NCBI RefSeq assembly: GCF_002980575.1
Contig: NZ_PVBS01000001.1
Location: 806,001-870,000 of the forward strand
DNA length: 64,000 bases
Source: Sphingobacterium gobiense
GTDB lineage: Bacteria; Bacteroidota; Bacteroidia; Sphingobacteriales; Sphingobacteriaceae
Reading direction: 5' to 3'
In this document: positions 1-7,213 of the stretch, piece after piece
Layout of the letters: each line of letters opens with the position of its first letter
How positions within the stretch are numbered: position 1 is the stretch's first letter
Position numbers and translations under genes: made by a program
The notes under the pieces: model-generated
What the model was told of the DNA's origin: nothing
The model's database searches: none
The model's input: the letters and a program-made list of their open reading frames with translations, nothing else

Positions 1-1
1 G

Positions 2-154
2 GTGGATGAGGCTTTCAAAAGTGCCGAGAAGGAAATTTATAAAGAGGTAAGAAATTCCGATATTTTACGACAGACAAAAGATAACGCCATCCATGTGTTC
101 AGGCCCTTGCTTGAAGGATTGGGTTTTCCTAAAATAAACATATCATTTGAATAA
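2..154 (+). CDS. DUF4230 family protein, C-terminal fragment
   Basis: An open frame runs in from the window edge and stops with TAA at 152-154, giving about 50 residues. It is rich in charged helix (KSAEKEIYKEV) and ends in LLEGLGFPKINISFE. A helical stretch followed by a short hydrophobic strand at the extreme C-terminus resembles the end of DUF4230 proteins, which are membrane-anchored proteins of unknown role common in Bacteroidota. The start and N-terminal membrane anchor lie outside the window. The family call rests on this short tail only. A rho-independent terminator follows about 120 bp downstream. Confidence 0.5.
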   Translation: MDEAFKSAEKEIYKEVRNSDILRQTKDNAIHVFRPLLEGLGFPKINISFE

Positions 155-271
155 TATAATACGCAACATGAATGTTAAAAAATGTTAAAGGATCGATAGT
201 AAATAATAGTTTGTATTGTTCAACGTTATAAGAGTATAATTTCATAATTTAGGTTAATAATTGGTTTGGTA

Positions 272-307
272 AAATCCTGAGGCTCCCCGCTTCAGGATTT
301 TTATTTT
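272..307 (+). terminator. Rho-independent terminator after the DUF4230 gene
   Basis: AAATCCTGA (272-280) pairs with TCAGGATTT (292-300) across an 11-nt loop and is followed by TTATTTTT. The orientation fits the + strand gene ending at 154. Confidence 0.7.
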
Positions 308-324
308 TAAATTCTAACCATTAC

Positions 325-364
325 AAAACAAAAAGAAGACCCCTATCCGGGCGGATAGAGGTCT
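325..364 (-). terminator. Strong hairpin terminator for the minus-strand zinc-ribbon gene
   Basis: A 12-bp stem with one mismatch pairs 337-348 with 353-364 around a GGGC loop. Read on the minus strand, the stem is followed by a T-rich tract (TTCTTTTTGTTTTG), so it suits the gene at 507-875. Confidence 0.65.
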
Positions 365-506
365 CACTAACCAATTATAACTTGCCGCCATGCTCTAGCG
401 GACTGAATTATGAATTGCTAATATAGCAAGAAAAACCAACCATCCAAAATAATTTTGTATATATTTAGTTGTGTAAAACTAACCTCGAAAGATCGACGTT
501 TAAAAA
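365..506. other. Non-coding spacer downstream of the zinc-ribbon gene
   Basis: No credible gene is seen. The spacer holds a small CCGC/GCGG inverted repeat (about 384-402). On the minus strand a 25-codon frame starts with ATG near 400 and runs through the terminator hairpin, ending in FFLFCNG. I see no ribosome binding site or other coding sign, so I treat this frame as incidental. Confidence 0.4.
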
Positions 507-875
507 TTATACTTTTTCGAATTTTTGTTGCCGAACCACTAGAACTAGCTCTTCGTCCAATGCTAGATATCCATATTCATAGACAAAAAAATAAACTTGC
601 CCTTTGGCATTACTAAATTGATTGGTAAAAAAAACAAAATCAAATCCTTTAGACAGTAGTTTTTCACGAGATACTTTCTGCATTTTTTCTTTACCCAATA
701 TCTTACCGAGAACTTGCCGGTTACGCTTCAATGTGTCGTTAATTTTTCGCACAAAACTATTCGGAAGACTATTTCTTTTATTGTTGTAAGCATTCCGACA
801 GGCGTCATGACAAAAGCGTTTATCCGACCGCCCAACGACAGACTCGCCACAAGTCAAACACATACGTTTTTCCAT
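507..875 (-). CDS. Zinc-ribbon hypothetical protein
   Basis: This 122-residue protein opens with a treble-clef/zinc-ribbon motif, CLTCG (residues 6-10) then CHDAC (22-26), i.e. CxxC plus CxxxC, within GRSDKRFCHDACRNAYN. That N-terminus is shared by a conserved Bacteroidota family of unknown function. The rest is a basic helical region (about 30-75) followed by a beta-rich C-terminal part (FDFVFFTNQF, VYFFVYEYGYLAL). There is no signal peptide or membrane segment, so it is probably cytosolic, possibly nucleic-acid binding. It is divergent from the ssb gene across an AT-rich spacer with tandem repeats. The biochemical role is unknown. Confidence 0.75.
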   Translation of the reverse strand: MEKRMCLTCGESVVGRSDKRFCHDACRNAYNNKRNSLPNSFVRKINDTLKRNRQVLGKILGKEKMQKVSREKLLSKGFDFVFFTNQFSNAKGQVYFFVYEYGYLALDEELVLVVRQQKFEKV

Positions 876-897
876 ATTTTACATAATTCTTTTATTA

Positions 898-940
898 TAC
901 AAACGTTTGTAAACGCTTATAAACGTTTATAAACGCTTAT
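898..940. repeat. Four tandem 10-bp repeats with a 14-bp palindrome (candidate operator)
   Basis: Four head-to-tail 10-bp units, AAACG(T/C)TT(G/A)T, occupy 901-910, 911-920, 921-930 and 931-940. The first is embedded in a perfect 14-bp palindrome, TACAAACGTTTGTA (898-911). The 10-bp period places successive units on nearly the same helix face. The array lies 23 bp upstream of the zinc-ribbon gene and about 120 bp upstream of ssb, where a shared operator would sit. The binding protein is unknown. Confidence 0.6.
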
Positions 941-1063
941 AATTGGTTAACTACCGGCTAGTATAAACCAGCTTTCGCAACTTTGAATTGTCAAAGGCGA
1001 ATGCCAATAACACTATAAATGTAAAATATCTAAAGTGGATTTACAACTAAAATTTCAATATTT

Positions 1064-1462
1064 ATGAGCACATTAATCAATGCAGTACAGCTTATCGGAC
1101 GTTTGGGAGCCGATGTAGAAGTGAAAACAACGACAAACGGGACCAAAGTTTCCAACGTGCGTTTAGCCACAAACGAGTATTCCAAAAACAGTCAAGGAGA
1201 GTGGGTAGAAACCACTTATTGGCATAGTTTGGTATTTTGGGGGAAACTCGCGGAGAAACTAGAAAGAAAAGGAAAAAAGGGTACGCGCTTATTGATCCAA
1301 GGTTCTTTAGTATATCGTGATTACATTGATGTCAATAATATCAAAAGAGAAGTTACGGATATACGCGTGCACCAGTTTACGGTGCTGGATAGTCAGGCGG
1401 AAAACACATCGTTGTTGGAGGTTCCTTCGGAAGGCGAAGAGGAGACCGATCATCTCCCTTAA
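1064..1462 (+). CDS. ssb: Single-stranded DNA-binding protein (second-type SSB)
   Basis: This 132-residue protein has an SSB OB-fold over residues 1-110: VQLIGRLGADVEVKTTTNGT at the start, then VRLATNEY, TTYWHSLVFWGKLAE and LLIQGSLVYRDY. It would bind single-stranded DNA as a tetramer in replication and repair. The acidic tail EGEEETDHLP resembles the SSB protein-interaction tip (DDLPF) but lacks the terminal Phe. The sequence also departs from the usual Bacteroidota housekeeping SSB start, so it may be a second paralogue. It is transcribed alone, divergent from the zinc-ribbon gene, and ends at a strong terminator. Confidence 0.9.
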   Translation: MSTLINAVQLIGRLGADVEVKTTTNGTKVSNVRLATNEYSKNSQGEWVETTYWHSLVFWGKLAEKLERKGKKGTRLLIQGSLVYRDYIDVNNIKREVTDIRVHQFTVLDSQAENTSLLEVPSEGEEETDHLP

Positions 1463-1466
1463 AACG

Positions 1467-1510
1467 GCCGCGGGTGCGTATCTTACTTAAGGCACCCGCG
1501 GCTTTTTTTT
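1467..1510 (+). terminator. Rho-independent terminator of ssb
   Basis: CCGCGGGTGC (1467-1476) pairs perfectly with GCACCCGCGG (1491-1500) and is followed by eight T residues (1503-1510). It begins just after the ssb stop. Confidence 0.9.
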
Positions 1511-1577
1511 CGTTCTTGTATCAGGTAATTATCGAAATTAGAATCAGCTATTAATGTCGACATAAAAAATGATTTAG

Positions 1578-2987
1578 TTAAAAATCCCAGCCGGCAGCTT
1601 TCGCTATTTTTTTGGGGATGTCGGTGTTCTCCATCTTATGCGTAAATCCCTCAGCTCCTGCTCCAATAGCAAATATGGGAATATACGCTGCTGAATGTCC
1701 CCCTGATGCCCAGCTAACCGAACCTTTTTTATTTAATATTTTAATCGCCTCGCTTGCCAATTTATCATCGTTAGCGTATAAGCTTTTTGAGGTTTCCGTC
1801 TCATGGCGTACGAAGCTCTTCTCATATATTGCGACAAGCATTTTTTCCTCGTCTTCGCTCACCGCTACATCAGCGAAAAGCCCTACATTTTCCATTAAGA
1901 CATTTTTTACTTCGTCCCAACGCACTTCTTCTTTCGTCGCTCTCAAATCAGCTAATAACGTAGACAATGTCCCCTGCGATACCCGTTGATTTGCTAATAG
2001 TTTTGTGTTCAGACGGCTTCCACCGTTACCGACGCCAATTCCCCCCGTTTCGTGGTCAGCCGTAACGACGATTAGCGTTTCCTCTGGATACTTTTCATAG
2101 AATACATAAGCCCGTTTCACCGCCTCATTAAAATCTAACACCTCTTTAATAGTTGTCGTAGCGTCATTCGCATGCGAGGACCAGTCTATTTTCCCCCCTT
2201 CAACCATCAAAAAGAAACCGTTGTCATTATTTTTAGTTAATGATTCTATAGCCGCGTCAGTTATTTGAGCCAAGTTTAAGTCGCCGTCTTTCTGGTCTAT
2301 TGCATATTTTAACGAGGAGTGATCGCCATCTTCTACATTCATCAAGATTATCTTGTCGGCCGCCGGTTTTATCTTGTTGTAGGCCTCCCAGCCATAAGCT
2401 AATCTATATCCAGCTTTTTCAAATTTCGGAAATAAGGAAGGAGCATCTTCTTTTTTTGAGTTTTTGTTCGGACTTAAGAAACCGGATCCCCCAAAAAAAT
2501 CGAAATCTGACGTTATCAGCTCTTCCGCTATTTCGTAATACCGGTTCCGACTAGGTTGATGGGCATAAAATGACGCCGGCGTAGCATGATCAATACTCAC
2601 AGATGTCGTGATCCCCACTTTAAGTCCTGCTTCTTTAGCTGTGTAAGCAATACTCTTATATGCTGTGTTCGCCGCACTGTCCATCCCCACTACACCGTTT
2701 TTCGTTTTTTTGCCTACTGCCAAGGCCGTACCTCCTGCAGCAGAATCGGTCACACCATGTGATAAAGAATAAGAGGTAGCGAACGTAGCATAAGGAAAGG
2801 TAGAAAATACTAATGGGAACACGGTATTCCGATCTTCCTGTGCGGCTAGGAAAACCTCGGTTAGATTAATCTGGTTCAATCCCATTCCGTCGCCAATCAT
2901 AAAAAAAATATACTTGGGCTTCTGTTGTGCTGATGCACCGAATACGATAAATAAAAAAAGGTAAAGTACAAAAGAAATTTTCTTCAT
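1578..2987 (-). CDS. Secreted alkaline phosphatase (PhoA family)
   Basis: This hydrolyses phosphate monoesters, probably in the periplasm to scavenge phosphate. From the chosen start (MKKISFVLYLF) there is a signal peptide ending in GASAQ. The family landmarks appear in order: metal-binding FFMIGDGMG (about 28-36), the nucleophile motif VTDSAAGGTA with Ser82, VEGGKIDWSSHAND, VTADHETGG, and a final metal site in ASGGHSAAYIP. The length (469 residues) is normal for the family. A longer frame begins at 3020, but a candidate -7 box at 3007-3014 would put transcription start downstream of that codon, favouring 2987. It is monocistronic. Substrate specificity within the family cannot be told. Confidence 0.92.
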   Translation of the reverse strand: MKKISFVLYLFLFIVFGASAQQKPKYIFFMIGDGMGLNQINLTEVFLAAQEDRNTVFPLVFSTFPYATFATSYSLSHGVTDSAAGGTALAVGKKTKNGVVGMDSAANTAYKSIAYTAKEAGLKVGITTSVSIDHATPASFYAHQPSRNRYYEIAEELITSDFDFFGGSGFLSPNKNSKKEDAPSLFPKFEKAGYRLAYGWEAYNKIKPAADKIILMNVEDGDHSSLKYAIDQKDGDLNLAQITDAAIESLTKNNDNGFFLMVEGGKIDWSSHANDATTTIKEVLDFNEAVKRAYVFYEKYPEETLIVVTADHETGGIGVGNGGSRLNTKLLANQRVSQGTLSTLLADLRATKEEVRWDEVKNVLMENVGLFADVAVSEDEEKMLVAIYEKSFVRHETETSKSLYANDDKLASEAIKILNKKGSVSWASGGHSAAYIPIFAIGAGAEGFTHKMENTDIPKKIAKAAGWDF

Positions 2988-3006
2988 TTTTTGGAGTTTA
3001 GACTGA

Positions 3007-3014
3007 CAAAAATA
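3007..3014 (-). promoter_or_regulatory. Candidate -7 box of the alkaline phosphatase gene
   Basis: The minus strand reads TATTTTTG, an exact TAnnTTTG Bacteroidota -7 element, about 20 nt upstream of the ATG at 2987. No clear -33 element is visible. Confidence 0.4.
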
Positions 3015-3121
3015 AAACAATATAAAGTCTATATTAAAATTAAGTAAGTGATGAAATTATAATAAATAATCAAATAATGCCAAATCCTATCCAACAAGTT
3101 ACAAAGGTTTCGGGAAAACGT

Positions 3122-3129
3122 TATTTTTG
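3122..3129 (+). promoter_or_regulatory. -7 box immediately upstream of the 104-residue hypothetical gene
   Basis: TATTTTTG matches TAnnTTTG exactly. With start sites usually about 5 nt after the final G, transcription would begin at or next to the ATG at 3135. The message would then be leaderless, or the true start would be the ATG at 3156. Confidence 0.45.
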
Positions 3130-3134
3130 CAGAT

Positions 3135-3449
3135 ATGACATTACAACAGAAACAAATGATTGTTCAGGATTTCGAAAAATATATGCGATATACCTTACAG
3201 CGAAATATACCTTTCACTTTAGAGAGTTTTGCCGCCTTTGCGACGTCCTTGATTAATTTTTACGGTGGCAGCAATTTAATCGCAACATCCGAAAGAAGAG
3301 AAGCGGCTCTCATACTCGTTGGTTCTTTTAATGCAGGCGTAGGCAACCGTATCACCCAGGAAGATCTTAACCAAATTGCTGATTTGATAGTTTCAGAATC
3401 TACAATTGATTATTCCATTTTAAATCCTATATTTTCCGCTACAAAATAG
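3135..3449 (+). CDS. Small hypothetical protein
   Basis: This 104-residue protein is not recognised. It is predicted mostly helical, with no signal peptide, cysteine motif or membrane segment. The N-terminal half is amphipathic (VQDFEKYMRYTLQRN), and the C-terminal half contains a Gly/Ala-rich turn (LVGSFNAGVGNRITQEDL). Codon use looks like that of its neighbours. Two starts are possible: ATG at 3135, only 5 bp after an exact -7 box, or ATG at 3156 (MIVQDFEKY), which would leave a short leader. It stands alone between the divergent phosphatase and tRNA-Ala. No function is proposed. Confidence 0.6.
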   Translation: MTLQQKQMIVQDFEKYMRYTLQRNIPFTLESFAAFATSLINFYGGSNLIATSERREAALILVGSFNAGVGNRITQEDLNQIADLIVSESTIDYSILNPIFSATK

Positions 3450-3553
3450 TTAGGGAACTCGCTTTTAAACCTACTGTTCGCAAGTTGGAACCCGCTGCGC
3501 TTTGCTTGCCGCCCCAGCAGATTTAAAACATCATTTTTTTTTCTGACAGGTAC

Positions 3554-3584
3554 TTGTGAATACAAAGCATTTTATCTAAGTTTG
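3554..3584 (+). promoter_or_regulatory. Promoter of tRNA-Ala
   Basis: TTGTG (3554-3558) is followed after 18 nt by TAAGTTTG (3577-3584), an exact TAnnTTTG box. The tRNA begins 17 nt downstream. Confidence 0.6.
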
Positions 3585-3601
3585 AATGTTTTTTCAAAGA
3601 A

Positions 3602-3675
3602 GGGGGATTAGCTCAGCTGGCTAGAGCGTTTGGCTGGCAGCCAAAAGGTCATCGGTTCGACTCCGATATTCTCCA
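3602..3675 (+). tRNA. tRNA-Ala (GGC anticodon)
   Basis: A 74-nt cloverleaf. The acceptor GGGGGAT (3602-3608) pairs with ATTCTCC (3668-3674), including a G3-U70 pair, the alanine identity element. The D-arm TAGCTCAGCTGGC, anticodon loop CTGGCAG (anticodon GGC) and T-loop GGTTCGACTCC are all intact. The discriminator is A3675, and the CCA end is not encoded. Confidence 0.95.
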
Positions 3676-3680
3676 CAGAC

Positions 3681-3714
3681 AAAAAGGATAAGGTTTAAAG
3701 CCTTATCCTTTTTT
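3681..3714. terminator. Bidirectional terminator between tRNA-Ala and the lipocalin gene
   Basis: AAAAAGGATAAGG (3681-3693) pairs with CCTTATCCTTTTT (3701-3713). The right side supplies a T tract for the tRNA, and the left A tract supplies one for the convergent lipocalin gene, whose stop codon lies at 3713-3715. Confidence 0.85.
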
Positions 3715-4246
3715 ATTCTTGAATCGTCCACACCAATTTATCGGTAGTATATCCTGAGCGCTTGGCGTAAGCTAGATATTTTTCTTTGATATCCTCAGGC
3801 ATTATCCTATCACGCGAGAGCATCCACATATAGTCAAGGTTTTCACCGAAAACTAGGGCATAACGATAATCATCATCAATCATCACGACGTTATATCCCG
3901 AGTAGAATGGCCCGAAAAAAGATACTTTCAAAGCCCCCTCTTCTTCGTTTCTGACAAATTTTGCCTTACCAATACTTTGCTTATAGCGTTCTTTTATCAT
4001 ATCAAAGCCTTGATTATTTACCCGGATACTACCATCGTTGTTCAGCGCATAAGACGCTGAAACATTTTTCAGATTTTTTTCCCAACGAAAATCCATCCGT
4101 GCAATCTCGAACCACTCCCCTAAAAACTTTTCTTTTTGGAAGCCCTGCACTACCGCTACATTGGATTTAACGGGTTTTAACAAATTATATAACGTCGTGC
4201 CTGCGGCCACGGCGGTTAGCAACAATAATGATTTTTTCTTGTCCAT
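3713..4246 (-). CDS. Lipocalin family protein (Blc-like)
   Basis: This is a bacterial lipocalin, a small beta-barrel that binds lipids or other hydrophobic ligands. The signature GxW motif is visible in FLGEWFEIARMDFRWEKNL, followed by barrel strands (NVSASYAL, GALKVSFFGPF, GYNVVMIDDDYRYALVFG) and a C-terminal helix (EDIKEKYLAYAKRSGY). The start at 4246 (MDKKKSLLLLTA) gives a basic, hydrophobic N-terminus that could be a signal or anchor. ATG codons at 4252 and 4318 are also in frame. No lipobox Cys is seen, unlike Escherichia coli Blc. It shares a terminator with tRNA-Ala. Confidence 0.85.
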   Translation of the reverse strand: MDKKKSLLLLTAVAAGTTLYNLLKPVKSNVAVVQGFQKEKFLGEWFEIARMDFRWEKNLKNVSASYALNNDGSIRVNNQGFDMIKERYKQSIGKAKFVRNEEEGALKVSFFGPFYSGYNVVMIDDDYRYALVFGENLDYMWMLSRDRIMPEDIKEKYLAYAKRSGYTTDKLVWTIQE

Positions 4247-4368
4247 ATACATTAAACCGGAAAACGCTATAAAAGTTTGGTTATTAATTAATAGTTTTGA
4301 TGAACTTTCATGAGACATCTATGAAGGTTTTTAACACACATTGGTAGTAACATTTTCAGCGAAAAATA

Positions 4369-4833
4369 TTGTACTCAAAAGAAGAAGCAAAGAAACTAAA
4401 AGAACAGTTTTGGACTAATTTCGGTCGATTTATGTCCTTGGTTCCAAATGAAGAGGGACTAAAAATCAATTGGGTTAATTATAGAACAAGCATTAAACAT
4501 CTTTATTTCCGGATGGACGCAGACAATAAAAGGGCAAGCATCTATATTGAAATCAGTCATCCGGACGAAGGGATAAGGGAACTGATGTTTACACAATTCC
4601 AAGAATACAAAAAGATACTACATACCGAACTCGAAGAAGAGTGGATATGGAATAAAAACTATTATGATGAATACGGCAAAAACGCCGCTCGTATCGGAAT
4701 AGAGCTCAACAAAAAGGTCTCCGTTTTTAAAACGGAAGATTGGCCTGATTTAATCCGTTTTTTCAAACCTCGTATGATCGCTTTAGACCGTTTTTGGAGT
4801 AATGCAAAATATGGTTTTGAGCTATTTAACTAG
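4369..4833 (+). CDS. DUF4268 domain protein, TTG start
   Basis: This 154-residue soluble protein has a DUF4268-type sequence over its whole length: it begins YSKEEAKKLKEQFWTNFG, with a centre around ASIYIEISHPDEGIRELMF and an end LIRFFKPRMIALDRFW. DUF4268 domains have a nuclease-like flavour in some restriction-type proteins, but this free-standing form has no known role. The start is TTG at 4369. The in-frame ATG at 4321 is separated by a TAG stop, and the family begins at this residue. The 3' end overlaps the convergent transporter gene by 8 bp. Confidence 0.8.
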   Translation: MYSKEEAKKLKEQFWTNFGRFMSLVPNEEGLKINWVNYRTSIKHLYFRMDADNKRASIYIEISHPDEGIRELMFTQFQEYKKILHTELEEEWIWNKNYYDEYGKNAARIGIELNKKVSVFKTEDWPDLIRFFKPRMIALDRFWSNAKYGFELFN

Positions 4834-5794
4834 CATCTTTATTATGGTATCGTTGTGCGATCACGGTAACGATCAGTATCTGAAAAGCGTGAAATATCAT
4901 TAACGGTAGAAAATATAGACCTGCACTAGGAGAATGAGCGAAAAGAAATTTTCCAAACACAGAACCATGGGTCAATGATTTTTTAGACCCACAGAATAAT
5001 GCCGTTATCTGGTCTTCCCTATTGAATTTAAAAACATATTTACTTAGTAAATAGATCATTCCATAAAGAAGCAAAAACACCACCACCACACCTACAAAAA
5101 TCCATAGAAGATAAAGCTTTCCCGTGCTTTCAAACACGCCGCTCACAAACGATTCGGCGAAGCTGCTATACACAATGAGCAAAATAATCGATTTATCAAA
5201 AATTCCTAACTGTCGATTGTATGTCGATGCCCATTTGCCAAAATAAGGCTGCAGTACCAATCCCGCGATAACCGGGATGATAATTTCCTTTATTAAACCC
5301 CAGTACACATCGCCGACAACATCAACCTCTTCAAAACTGAGAAAAAACTGCATCCATAACGGTGTTATAACTACGCCTATTAACCCCGATATACTTGCAT
5401 TAAAGATAGCTGCGGGAATATTTCCCCGCGCAATGGAAACCATTACAACCGAAGAAGATACCGTAGATGGCAATGCCGCCAAAAAGAAAAAAGAAAGCCA
5501 AAAATCATGTTGTAATTCGCTTTGCATCAAAGGATAAAAGGGTAATACGAGTAAAGGAAATAAGACAAAAGTTGCACCTTGTACTAAAAGGTGAAGCTTC
5601 CAATTGCTCAATCCTGTTTTTAATTGCTGAAAACTCAATTTTAGCCCGTAAAAAAAGAAAATCAGAGAAACACCAACGCTCGTTATCCATTCGAGTATTT
5701 GCCCATCCTGCCAGAGATATCCTTGGGGAAAGAAATAGGCAATAATAATAAAACAAAGTAGGGCAATAATAAAACTGTCAAAATTCAATTTCAT
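4826..5794 (-). CDS. Bile acid:sodium symporter family transporter (SBF-like)
   Basis: This 322-residue integral membrane protein has about nine to ten hydrophobic segments (FIIALLCFIIIAYFF, WITSVGVSLIFFFYGLKL, LFPLLVLPF and others). The pattern GVSLIFFFYGLKLSFQQL and the LPSTVSSSVVMVSIARGN region match the SBF-like (YfeH/PF13593) branch of the BART superfamily, sodium-coupled transporters of organic anions. A second pseudo-repeat ends with FCGSKKSLTHGSVFGK. The substrate cannot be inferred. It follows the aminotransferase gene on the same strand after an 81-bp spacer containing a palindromic repeat, so co-transcription is uncertain. Confidence 0.85.
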   Translation of the reverse strand: MKLNFDSFIIALLCFIIIAYFFPQGYLWQDGQILEWITSVGVSLIFFFYGLKLSFQQLKTGLSNWKLHLLVQGATFVLFPLLVLPFYPLMQSELQHDFWLSFFFLAALPSTVSSSVVMVSIARGNIPAAIFNASISGLIGVVITPLWMQFFLSFEEVDVVGDVYWGLIKEIIIPVIAGLVLQPYFGKWASTYNRQLGIFDKSIILLIVYSSFAESFVSGVFESTGKLYLLWIFVGVVVVFLLLYGMIYLLSKYVFKFNREDQITALFCGSKKSLTHGSVFGKFLFAHSPSAGLYFLPLMIFHAFQILIVTVIAQRYHNKDAS

Positions 5795-5814
5795 ATAGGC
5801 TGTACATAAATGAA

Positions 5815-5842
5815 GCAGAGACGCAATATGCTGCGTCTCTAC
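5815..5842. repeat. REP-like palindrome, copy 1 (GAGACGC hairpin)
   Basis: AGAGACGCA (5817-5825) pairs with TGCGTCTCT (5832-5840) across a 6-nt loop, and the pairing extends by one further G-C pair. It lies between the aminotransferase and transporter genes and has no T tract. It shares its GAGAC...GTCTCTAC arms with the hairpin at 38247-38273. Confidence 0.65.
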
Positions 5843-5875
5843 CGGTATTCCATTATATTTTCACGAAAAAAGTCG

Positions 5876-7084
5876 CTATGAAGACAACTTACCCAAGGCC
5901 TCTTTTATACGTCGCAAAGCTTCCTTCAAAGCTTCGTCTGAAGCCGCATACGAAAGACGAATGTAGTTGTTATTACCGAAAGAGTCGCCTCCAACAGTCG
6001 CTACATGTCCTTCATTTAGCAGGTAAAGTGCCAAATCTGAAGAGTCTTTGATTACATTTCCATTTGCATCTTTCTTTCCAAAAAACGAGCTAATTTCAGG
6101 GAAGAAATAGAATGCACCCTCCGGAAGATTCGTCTTCACTCCTGGAATATCATTTAATAAATCATACACCAATTGACGTCTGCGCAGAAATGCTTCTTTC
6201 ATTTCATTTACGCTTTCCAATCCATCATGGTAAGCAGTAATACCAGCACGTTGCGCGATGGAACAAGTTCCTGAGGTCGTTTGCCCTTGCAGTTTATCAT
6301 TGGCAGCAGCAATTTCTTTGTTAGCGGCTATATATCCTAAGCGCCAGCCTGTCATGGCGAAGGCCTTGGAAAAGCCATTTACAATGATTACGCGTTCACG
6401 GACGGACTCGAACTGCGCGATGGATTCGTGTTTGTCGACGAAATTAATGTGCTCATAAATTTCATCTGATAGAATGAAAATATTTGGGTATTTTTCGAAA
6501 ACCTTAACCAAAGCAGCTAACTCGTCCTTGCTATAAACAGAGCCTGTTGGGTTACAAGGGGATGAGAACATAAATAACTTAGTCCTAGGCGTAATAGCTG
6601 CCTCCAATTGCTCGGGCGTAATCTTGAAGTCGGAGTCGATATCTGTATCGATAAATACGGACTTTCCTTCTGCCAATACAACCATTTCCGAATAAGAAAC
6701 CCAATATGGTGTAGGGATAATGACCTCATCACCAGGGTTAATTAAAGTTAAAATAACATTAGATAATGACTGTTTTGCGCCGGTAGAAACCACAATCTGT
6801 GACGGCTCATATACTAAACCGTTTTCATTTTTCAATTTATTAACAATAGCTTGGCGGAGTTCGGGATAACCCGGTACCGGAGAATAACGTGTATAATTCT
6901 CGTCTAGTGCTTTCTTCGCTGCATCTTTTACATTATCAGGCGTGTTAAAATCTGGTTCTCCTACACTTAAACTAATAACGTTGATTCCTTTAGAAGCTAA
7001 TTCGCGCCCTAGTTTAGTCATTTTTAGGGTCGCTGATTCGGATAAATTATTAATCCTATTTGATAGATATGATGTCGTACTCAT
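5876..7084 (-). CDS. PLP-dependent aminotransferase, aspartate aminotransferase-like
   Basis: A fold-type I class I/II aminotransferase that would transfer an amino group between an amino acid (probably aspartate) and 2-oxoglutarate in the cytosol. The AspC-Ib pattern is clear: ISLSVGEPDFNTP, YTRYSPVPGYPELR, SPCNPTGSVY, ILSDEIYEHI, and the PLP lysine in GFSKAFAMTGWRLGY, with a C-terminal IRLSYA. The start was taken at 7084 (MSTTSYLSNRI, 402 residues). A frame extending to 7120 would begin upstream of the likely transcription start given by the TACGTTTG box at 7092-7099. It is divergent from the glycosylasparaginase gene. Exact substrate range is open. Confidence 0.92.
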   Translation of the reverse strand: MSTTSYLSNRINNLSESATLKMTKLGRELASKGINVISLSVGEPDFNTPDNVKDAAKKALDENYTRYSPVPGYPELRQAIVNKLKNENGLVYEPSQIVVSTGAKQSLSNVILTLINPGDEVIIPTPYWVSYSEMVVLAEGKSVFIDTDIDSDFKITPEQLEAAITPRTKLFMFSSPCNPTGSVYSKDELAALVKVFEKYPNIFILSDEIYEHINFVDKHESIAQFESVRERVIIVNGFSKAFAMTGWRLGYIAANKEIAAANDKLQGQTTSGTCSIAQRAGITAYHDGLESVNEMKEAFLRRRQLVYDLLNDIPGVKTNLPEGAFYFFPEISSFFGKKDANGNVIKDSSDLALYLLNEGHVATVGGDSFGNNNYIRLSYAASDEALKEALRRIKEALGKLSS

Positions 7085-7091
7085 GATAGTA

Positions 7092-7099
7092 CAAACGTA
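7092..7099 (-). promoter_or_regulatory. -7 box of the aminotransferase gene
   Basis: The minus strand reads TACGTTTG, an exact TAnnTTTG element. The expected transcription start is about 3 nt before the ATG at 7084, implying an almost leaderless mRNA. Confidence 0.5.
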
Positions 7100-7177
7100 A
7101 ATAAAATGCTTTGCATTCACGAATACCTAAATAGAAAATTTCATGCGTAATTCATTTTTATATACCGATTCGATTTA

Positions 7178-7208
7178 TTGCATATAAAAATGAATTTATT
7201 TAGGTTTG
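7178..7208 (+). promoter_or_regulatory. Promoter of the glycosylasparaginase-cutC pair
   Basis: TTG (7178-7180), then 20 nt, then TAGGTTTG (7201-7208), an exact TAnnTTTG box. The expected start of transcription coincides with the ATG at 7214, suggesting a leaderless transcript. Confidence 0.5.
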
Positions 7209-7213
7209 CCTAT

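Noticed and set aside
326-402. Minus-strand 25-codon frame ending FFLFCNG that resembles a leader peptide
   Set aside because: The Phe/Leu run comes from reading through the terminator and its T tract. No biosynthetic or synthetase gene follows on that strand.
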